From: Aplysia californica | Taxonomy: Eukaryota > Mollusca > Gastropoda > Aplysiida > Aplysiidae | Reading direction: 5' to 3' | Assembly (NCBI RefSeq): GCF_000002075.1 | Contig: NW_004797416.1 | Coordinates: 780,310 to 844,309, forward strand | DNA: 64,000 nt | In this document: piece after piece, positions 51,691 to 61,700 of the stretch | How positions within the stretch are numbered: position 1 is the stretch's first letter | How the letters are laid out: each line of letters starts with the position of its first letter | Notes under the pieces: model-generated | The model's input: the letters and a program-made list of their open reading frames with translations, nothing else | Told to the model about the DNA's origin: nothing | Databases searched by the model: none | Position numbers and translations under genes: made by a program

Positions 51691-52029
51691 TGCAGTATGT
51701 GTAATTTTCAATTTGAATTTGTACTCTAGCACACATACACATGTTCGCAAGCACACACACTCACACAAACAGTCTCTCATCTTTTTAAATACCAGAACAC
51801 ATAATTAATCAACAGAATATGAAGCACTTTATAATATTTTCGTCAAAGTGAGAAAAAAAAAGCCGTAACCATTTCGTCAAGTTTGCAATGATGGCCTCCT
51901 GTTTATTTTCATGTTCATCACATTCATGGTGTTTTCCCATACATGAAATTTTAAAAGGAAATGTCCGCCCCCCCCCCATTTTCCTAGTTGAGTGGGAACC
52001 CTGATTATGGCTCAGAAATGGTGGAACCA

Positions 52030-52165
52030 TTGGGTCTTTGGTGTTTTTTTTATGGAAATAGGATTTTATTTACAAAATTGATTTTCTTTACTCTATAAGT
52101 CTGTAGTTTGAAATGACATGGGCGGACATTTCATTCCTTTCTCCAGGCGCTCACAGATATGACAT
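52030..52165 (+). repeat. Fragment related to the MITE at 33446-34064
   Basis: ttttttttatggaaat, gtctgtagtttgaaatgaca, cctttctccaggcgctcaca and gatatgac align with the right end of the other copy (33945-34064). Falls in the presumed COPB1 3' end region. Confidence 0.6.
52065..52070 (-). terminator. Candidate COPB1 poly(A) signal
   Basis: AATAAA on the minus strand, about 570 bases after the COPB1 stop; another lies at 51902-51907. The first sits inside a MITE-like fragment (52030-52165), so the transposon may supply the 3' end. Confidence 0.4.
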
Positions 52166-52640
52166 CATTTTGACCAAAAGTCTGCAACAATTCATCACAA
52201 AATATAAAAAAAGAAAAACAAAAAACACTTTTTTCAATATTTTCACTTGTATATTTCCAGCAAGTCCCACAGAAACGCTTGACAACATGAAGTTGATTTA
52301 TGCTATTGGTAGGAAGGGGGAAAAAATGTTTATAGTTTCTATAAATGAAGAGTGCATGTCAATAACAATACTATCAATAATCATAATAGTCTTAAACTTG
52401 TCTCTTGCTGAAAGAAAACTGTCCAGTAGTAGAACAGCCATCGTGTCATTATGACCTCACAAGAACAAAATATCACAAAGCAAAACTGTCTACAATAACT
52501 TTCAGGTGGTTCAGATTTCCCTCTCTGTCCTACGGCCAGCACAAGACGCCAGGATAAGGACAACATTCGCTTCAGTGACAAGATAGACGGTCGGCTGAAC
52601 CCTCAGAGCAAGGACATCTCCAAAACTTGTTCCCTCCCAC

Positions 52641-52712
52641 TCATGAGGACGTTGTCTTCAGGGCTTTTTTCTGGGACAGGTTAATTTTGTCTCCCATGCT
52701 CAGAGCCATACC
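52641..52712 (-). CDS. COPB1: COPB1 last exon (stop codon)
   Basis: Codes [19 protein letters not shown] then TTSS and a TGA stop (52643-52641). Acceptor tctctacag. Confidence 0.95.
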   Translation of the reverse strand, partial: GMALSMGDKINLSQKKALKTTSS

Positions 52713-55700
52713 CTGTAGAGAAAAACACAGAAACATGATTACACATACCAAAATTCAGACAGCAGCAGATATTTTTTTCATTTTTTTCTAAATCATGTTC
52801 ACAAAGAATTTCCCTCCATTCATGCTCTAAGAATTCATAGAGGCTGCCATGGTCCACTGGCCATGTGAAAGAAAAAAAAAAGAAAATGCAAGGCTAAATA
52901 ATTCTACAAACATCACCTACCTAAAACCTGTAAGGGGTTTCAGACTTTTATTATCGATTTTAAAAAAACACTAAAAGTTAATAAATCATATTTTCAAAGC
53001 AAGGTTTGGCTTGAATCCACCAAAAATTTATTTGACTTTCTTTTTGTTATAATTTCAAATTCATGCACCCCTTTTCCGCAACAGGCAGGGCGTCCATGTA
53101 CAAAAGAGGGTGTTTTTGTACTCGTAAAACCTTCACAAACATACCTTTTTCAATGTAACAGCACACAAAAACCTACAACTTCAAAAACAAAAAACTATAT
53201 TCACTGCTCTAGTGTAAGACTGCCATTTTGAAAAGGGACGTATGAAGAAGTCTTATACTGAGCAGTCGACATGTTTTATGAAAGAATAAAGATGGAGCTA
53301 CAGGAGAATAAAGTTTGTGAAAAAAAACCCACCAAAGTCAACCCACAAATCAGTGACTTTGCCTGCCTGCCCAGCAAGATCGGACTACCTACTGTCACTG
53401 TTCATTGTTGTGACCAGATCAACAAGTAAGACGCTACACTTATAGAGTCATCTTTATATACATGTATACTTAATCCCTTTTTAACTTTAACAGTACCATA
53501 GCTCTGTTAGCATAATTTCTCTTCCTCGTCTTTTTAACAACCACTTGACCTCCAGGTTCTACACATGTGCTGCTGCTGGCTGGCCGCCCATTTTTCTCAC
53601 CTGACTCTTGGCCCGAATGCGCACGTGACCCTGCACTGGAGCCTCCTTGCCCAGATGGAATGGCTTCTCGATACTCAGATTGGCCAGGACATCCTCACCA
53701 AAGATAGAGCGGGCATACATGTTGGCCGCCATGAAGCCACAGTCCCCAGACAGAGCCTGTAGAGGGGAGAGGTAGGAGGAACAAAGAGTCAGACAACAGG
53801 CGTGAGACTTTCAGACATTTGATGAACATCTGGTAGTCGCTTGGACCTACATCATCTATTGCCAGAGTAGAAACTATAAGCTATAGCAAGAATGTGAGTA
53901 AAATAGCATTTGAGTAAAAAGAAACACAACACAATAATAGTCTTTTTGTGTCAAGTAAAAGCAACATCGACAGAAAGAAGAGTCAGAGGGAAAGAAAGTA
54001 GGACCTACAACATGTAATGGCACCTTCTCACCAGAAAAATGCATTAAATAAATTATATATATATATATATAAGCAGGTGTTATCACGATTCCTTCACTAT
54101 ACTTAAAAAGGAGGAGAGAACAGGATGACAGATGTTTGATAAGAAAGAAGGAGCAAACCACATCAGAACACCCGCCAACCACCCACAGGAAATACCTCTC
54201 TTGCAAGTCTACATGGGGCAGTTTCTTTTGGGTTTAAAAAAATTTTAATAGAGTTTTATAGCACTCGCAACACATAGGTCATATACATGCCAAAGATTTG
54301 AGGTGTTACTAGAGGGTAACATATAAATAAAATAAAGAGCAATGAGGACGACAGATGTTGGATAAGAAAAGAAGGAACAAACCACACCAGAGCACCTGCT
54401 GACCAACCACGCAGGAAATTAGTTGTCCATGACAATCCTTTTTCATTCAAGGGAAATCTCTTTGTTTAAAACATTAGTGACATCATTCACTGTCATTGTG
54501 AGTTTTCCAAAGGCAGAACAGTCTGGACAACTAAGCTTGTCATAATACAATTCCATCAGAAGCTGGCATCAATGTGGAGGTTGTGCCTTATAATGAACCT
54601 AAACTGTGTTGACAGCGACGCAAAAGTAAATAACAAAACCCAAAAGGAAGGCAGGATAATGAACAAATGCTGTTACTGGCTGGAATATAGGGTTAATAAA
54701 GACACAAAATTCAACTACACAGGTCGACTACAGGGCCTGCATACCCAAAGTAAAAACGAGAACAATATAAATTGGTAGCAACACGAAGAACCAAAAATAA
54801 CATAAAATGCAGCATACATATGGAATAAAACGGGGGACACAAAACAAAACAAAAAAGCAACTGAAAATGAACAAAAGTTCAAAAGATAATGCTATATCAG
54901 TAAATAGATAACTTGGAAATGACTACGTATGCGAGGGCAAGGAATGGGTGAACTATGGTTTCTCAACAAATCACAAACAAGACCTAAAATACTATGTTTA
55001 GGGAGAGGGAAGGCGCATCTCTGAGGAGGTATGAACAACATTCTGTTACATCCAACACCACGGGGAGCACGAGAACATCAACCCTAGGGGACAAGATGGC
55101 TGGAGAAATGAGAGAGACGTGTCACCTTTGACCGGGCTAACAAATGTGGATTGAATTCTGCATCCTCATCCTAGAAGTGTGAAACAAAGTCATCAACTCA
55201 CAACTGGTGACCACAATGCTACTAGAATATTAAGAGAACCTTCTCAAACATACCCACTTTAGTTTTATGGCAATATTTGTTATTTAAAAAAGAATACTTC
55301 AAGAGACAAACAAAAATGTTATCCTTAATTCGAATCTACTGGTCAAAATCAGAAGACACTGAGCAAAGACAAACATATAATATGACACTAAACAAATGTC
55401 AAGGAACACTTTCTTGTAAATAAATAACACCCTGAGCAAACAAACAAACATAAAAATGACAAAGCCTATCCCTGCACTATTCTGACATTGTGAATTTTCT
55501 TAATATAATAAAGTCTAAAAAGAAATTAAACAGGAAACAGTAAAAAAACAACTTGTCCACAGCCTCAATAGCAAAAAAATATCCCCACTACATTAACAGA
55601 TCTTCACACACATACACACACGACAAAACATGCTAGATCTACTCCCATCAAGAAAATTGTCAGTTCAAGCCCAACACGAGACAAGTCAGCTTAATTTATC

Positions 55701-58700
55701 TACATAAACCAATTGGAAACAAAAGTTGGAAAAATGGCATCCTGAGCTATCTCGTCCAACGATTATAGGCCCAAGTTTTGTTATTTTTCTTAACCCCTTA
55801 ACTGGTAACCATAAATCCACCCCGTGTGCTTAGGAAATTTCCACAGTGGCTGTGTATGACATGGTCTGCTTCTTCGAATGGCAATATCTCACTAACTATA
55901 AGCACTAGATATAGCAAAGTATAAATGAAATAGGAGAGTCTCTATACTCCCGAGGGTGATTAAGCAAGAACTTTCGGAACTGGGAGCACAACTGGCATAC
56001 CCATATATCTTGAAAAATGAATTCCAAGTCTAAATATTTATTTTGAATTACAAAATTAGCCTTAAAAGTACAGAAATGGCCAATCTAAAAGTAAACGTAT
56101 TCTTTTGCATAAATTCTTGAATCTGTAAAAAAGAAAAACTCCTGAGGGAAGCGAGCATTTATTGACATGCGAGTGTCTTTGCACATCCAAAGCAAATAAC
56201 GATGACTACCAGTGCAATACTTGCAGATACAAAGAGAGAAAGAAGGGGAAAAAAAATCAACAGGAGACTCATTTCATTCACAGTTCGCAGATAATCAAAA
56301 GTAAGGCAATCTGACAACAATCTTGGATAAACTGTACATGACCGACACACATACCTTCTCGGGTGTGAGACATTTGAGGTTGGTGCAGGACATGACATGC
56401 TCCAGGTACTCCCGCAGATCTGAGATGTTGGTGTTGACTGTCACTTTGTTCTCCCACTCAAACTCGGCCCACATCTGTCGGAACTCTGTGTCGGTGCAGG
56501 AGGCTGGGACAATGTAGTCCATGATGTCAATGTGGATGTCGTTGAGGACCACACAGTTGCGATCGCTGGCCGCGCCGGACACATCATACACTGAGGACAA
56601 CATGATGGCCACCTTGTTAGTTTACTCAATCTCATCTAAACCAGACGCCATCACTTGTCACATGCAGCCTACTGTGTACCTTAATTACCCACTGTCATAG
56701 GGAAATTTCATACTTGCTAACGGCCCCATTTAGAATTTTATGTCGCTTATTACAAGGGAAATATTCAAAATAGGTTGTCCGTACAGCTTCCAGTTTGGCC
56801 AAATCTTCCAGCTTCTGATATTGCAGTTTTGGAGAAAGGCCTTAATATACTAACCGCCATTTGAAATAAAACCATAATCAACAATCTATCTTTTGCACTT
56901 GAAATAACACTATAATTCTTGTCATCATCACCATAATCATCACCGACTAAACAATTCCTCTCTTTGTTGTTTTTCTGGTTCCATTTTTTATGAAACGTAA
57001 CAATTTGCACAATGTCAATACATTTTACGTAACTTACAAATATTAGCACCAAAATCAGTTCACGGGACAAACAACAAAGGAACCAAAAAAATCCCCACTA
57101 CAATTGATTTTTATTTTATACTCCTATAATGTCTGTTTTCTTTTGAAGGCATTTTTTAAAAATAAACGCTTAATTTAGGAAAAGTTAGATTTTTCTTTGG
57201 TTGAGGGACTAATGTTTAGAGATGGACTTTTTCTCAAAAGCAAGGTCTTCAAGGGGATTGAGGCAACATAAGGGCATTTCAAAAGTAGCAATTATTATGT
57301 CGTTACAAATGCCCTCCAATGACATGACATTTAAATGGTAATTACTTGAACAAGACATTTGGACACCTTGCTCTATGAGAATGAGCATGATTCTGTAGAC
57401 CCAAATGAACCACACTGGTGCAAACTGTTGGAAAAAAATGTGCTCTTCCATAGTACAAATGACAATATTGTGTCTAAGCTACTGTGAAACAAACTTCCCC
57501 TATGAGGAGTAAGAAAAATATCATTTTTTATTCATACATCAAAGAAATATTATTATAGCTGTCACTGAAACACTAATCAACCACAACAAAGTAGCCTTGA
57601 AACATTCTTATTGTAATGCTGATCTACCTCAACAATGAATTCTGCGCTGAAAGAAATATTTTCAAGAGGTAAAACAGTAAAACAAAGTGTTTGGAATAAA
57701 CAAGAAGACACAAAAATTGCAGAGATATATGTAAAAACAACCCCCAAAAAAACAATATCGAACAAAAAAACAGGAACATACCAATATTTCCAAAGATAAT
57801 TCCATTCTCTGTGGAGGTGACCTTGACATTTGCTTTAGTATTGCAGAAGTCGTGAGGGGCCAAAGTCAGAGGCTGCGGCTTTTCCACCAATTTGAGATCA
57901 CCTGCAGGGATGACAACACCAAGGACATGGTCAGCAACACTACAAGCAGCTACAGAGTTGGAACAACTTGAAAGCAAGAAATGTGTTTTCAATAAGTGTT
58001 ACACAAAGGGGGGGGGGGAAGGTACATACTTAACTTACTACATTGACTTCACAGGAATACGAAAATGTTCAAGATTCTTTTAAGATTTTCTCAAAGGAAC
58101 GAAGCGAACAACTATTCTATCAACAGCACCAAAAAACCCCCCCCACTTATTTATACACAGAATCAGCTGAGTCACCCACGGTAAATGACTGGAAAAGAGT
58201 GCCCACCTGTTCCGAGGTCTTTTGTAATTTTAAAGATATTTCTATAGCCTATGAGACAGTTACCCTAATGGTCTTACTTTTCCACTCTTCATGTATCAGT
58301 GAGTAAAATACAAAAGAAGTGGAACCTGAAGTGGGTATCTGTATTGCCTTCTAAGAGCAAGTATGGGAGCAGCAAGAACTTGCGTGCACGCATGTGTGTG
58401 AGGGAACTGAGTATATGAGGGCTTTGTGTGTGTATATGTGTGAGCAGTGGTGTGTATGTGTGTGTTTACATGTGAGCAATAGTGTGTGTGTGTGTGTGTG
58501 TGTGTGTGGGAATGTGTGTATGCATGTACGTGAGAGTGTGTGTGCGTGCATGTACGCGTGTGTGTGTCGTGAGCATTTTTGTGTGTGTGCGCACACGAGC
58601 GTGCGTTCACGGGCGTGTGCGTACCTAGCGTAGCCAGCTCCAGGGTGAGGTTCTGGAGTGTGTCTGCCGTCTGATTCACGATGAGCACGTCTAGCACGAT

Positions 58701-61700
58701 GTCGAACTGGTTGACATTCACGTAAGCCTCTGCATACACAGGATCAGAGAAACCAGTCAGCTGTGTGACCTGGAGGAATAAACGGAAGAGTGAATAACCC
58801 GCCTTAGCTGGTCCCTGTACAGACCACTACCATTTCTTCCTAGAGTATGCACAGAGCTATGACACAACACAAGTTATGTGTCCATCTTCTAAACAAATAA
58901 ACCTGTCTAGGAAACTCACAGAAACACAAGAAATCTTTACGTTTGAGTAAAAAGAAGCACATCAACACAATGACAGTCACTTAGAGCAGGGAAAGAGTAA
59001 GACAAGACAGACAGGAATGAAAGGAGGAAGCGAAAGCTATGAGACCTATCAGTGGCACGCTCTAACCATCTGCATATCAAACTGAAGAATCTTCTACAGA
59101 TAATATTAACCTTACTCTTTGAAGTCAGAAGGCATACAGGAAGTAATCCAGCTTTCCTCTACTCTGCATAGACTAGCTACCATTCTGTATAACTAATGGT
59201 ATGGTTGTAAATGTTTACCACAAGTCAGGGCCAACCTGGGCTGGACGACACAAAGCATTCTAGCAGAAAGATAGTCGATAAAGTAAATTTCCCTCTGTAA
59301 GAACTGAACTCACATCATCTGCTTGCAATTCCAAAAGCCTAACCATCACATCACAGACACAAGAATGTCTATTCTGGAAAATGTTCCTATCAATAAACAG
59401 ATCCTTACAACAATTCTAGAAAATATTCCGATCAACAGGCAAATTTATACAAATATTCAAGAGAATATTCATAACCATACACAAATTTTTCACCGTGGTC
59501 TGAAAAAGGAGGCCATCTAAATCTGCTTGCTTGACAAACACAGGCAGTTATAAAGTACTCCAAACCATTGCCATTAAAATGCCTACCTTGTTGAGTTTGG
59601 ACGCCCCCAAAGGATCTCCATCTCTCTTGGCATTCCCGCCCAAGGCTTGAGACAGTGTCAGCTCAAACACATTCTGGGGAGAGACACACAGAAGAATTCT
59701 TTACATATACAGTAGTCTCCGCCTAAGATCCCACCGCTTACGATCCCGGTTCGCTTAAGATCCCGGTTTTTAAGAAAACAGAATTTTTACTATACAAAAG
59801 TCACCCCTAAGATCCTGTTCTGATCCACTCTGAAGGTCTACATTCGGCTAACATCCTGCATTTCTGATAATAATTTACGGAACAAACCAGCCGATCAACC
59901 AAGAGTGAAAAGTTGAGATCAATGAACTGTCCGTCGCGTCAAAGATCAGCCACTCTTGTGAGTGTGATCACATAAGCGCCATAAAACTCGATGAAACGGT
60001 ATAATGTTTGCCCCAGATGGGATCGCACTGATGTGTGAACTAACCTACACGTTTGTTTTCCCTGAACATCGCACTCGCACCTGAGCTCTCCACCTAAACT
60101 TACATCACTTTGCTCCAGGCGGGATCACATCACACTGTGAACTCTCCCCTGACCATTGATTGCAGCAGTTTTCTCTTTTCCCGAGTTTGCATGCTAGACT
60201 GAATGTGGTCATAGCGCAGAGACGCCAACCACAGAAAACCAAAATGAGTATTGGGAAATATGAAAACGTGTATTTTCAGGGGAAAATGTGTATTCTCCAC
60301 GACTGACCGACCAACCAGTAAAATGTTCAGGGTGTCAAGCAATATTTCCTGAAAAAATTTACTAGCTCAACAGCTCGAAAAAGGGAGCACACACGCGTAC
60401 AATAAACATGTACCCAGTCAACAACATGTTAGTGTTCAATGTCGTACTGGGGTCTTGTTTGACTTAACTATTTCAGTCTGTTATGATATTTTCCTCTCAC
60501 TATTATTATTTTAAAAAATAATCCTGATTTGACCGTTCCGAAGGGCCTTGAACAAGAACTTCGACTGTCAAGAACCAGGCAGGGTGTCATGATTCATATT
60601 ATGAACTGACAGACTCAAATTATTGCTCAAACTCAGAGAAGAGCAATAACTTGAATGGCTAAAGTAAACCCGTGCACTGTGAGAGTTGTAACAACTGTGG
60701 GAGGGCAAGATGCAGTGACACTGAAAATCTGTCCGTCTTGAACAGAAAGCTACAACATATACTGTAGGTATAATTTACTATCATCACCCATCTAATGACA
60801 CGCGAACATTTTATTTCAATTACACAGACTTGCAAAGTATGAAGGGTCCCGATTCCGCACACGGCCTGCACTAACGCGCTCTTTGCAGAGAGCTCTAATC
60901 AAAATTCTGAAATTTGCCTCCAAGTTTCTGTCCTCTGGTGTTGCCTTCACACCTTCTCCCTCCCCTCCCCCCCCCTCGAGTGTATAAAAAAAAATCAATA
61001 ATCCCCTCCCGTAGTCCTATACTTCGCAGCGCCGTTACTCCCACCAAACACGGTCTTTGCTCACACGATGCCGCATTTATTTATGACGCGAATGCGCGCA
61101 GGTTCATTGACCGGTCACGATGGCGAGCCCGACTATAGCGTAATGGTGCGTAACGACAAAGGCGAGGGAACTTGGTCAGAGAAGGAAAGCTATAAACTTT
61201 TGACAGGTAAAGAGGAGGGGCAACTGGATAAGCGTTGATCTTGAGACTCACGATAGGATAATAAGTGAAAATGGCACGCCTCATGCCACTATGCAGTATG
61301 ATAGGTCATCAAGGTTAACCACTTTTTGCTTGCCATATGTCATTAACCCACCCAGAGGGCATATCAGTTCATTTTAGAGTGGAGGGAAGAACATTTTACC
61401 GATTATGAGCCTTAACATGGGTCACCGTAGATTCTTCCCTGGGTTCATTAGCTAAGATCCCGGTTCGCCTAAAACCCTGCATTTTCCTTGCTCCCGAGCA
61501 CCGGGACCTTAGACAGAAACTACTGTAGTGAGTTATCCACAAGTTCACTACCTGCCCCATGGTTTTAGTTTAGGTAATAAGAATTTTGTGGCACTAACAA
61601 CACAAATAGGTCATATGAGTTTCAAAGATTAAAGGTTTTACTAGAAAGTAAGATACAAATAAAAGGAAAAGAGACGAATCATCTTGAAGTTATAATATCC

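Larger units (their letters stand above)
46831..52000. other. Convergent WDTC1-COPB1 interval, no gene seen
   Basis: About 5 kb of AT-rich sequence between the two convergent 3' ends. It holds short T, G and TA runs and one family-B repeat at 51566-51690, but no ORF with family similarity. Part is probably WDTC1 3' UTR (AATAAA at about 47036, 48628 and 51240 on the plus strand). Confidence 0.5.

Noticed and set aside
55790-55825. piggyBac-like end (TTAA followed by CCCC)
   Set aside because: No matching inverted end with TTAA within the intron; likely chance.
58296-58739. 147-codon minus frame as one coding exon
   Set aside because: Only 58625-58739 (part of the COPB1 exon) is coding; the rest is CA-repeat read-through beyond a donor.
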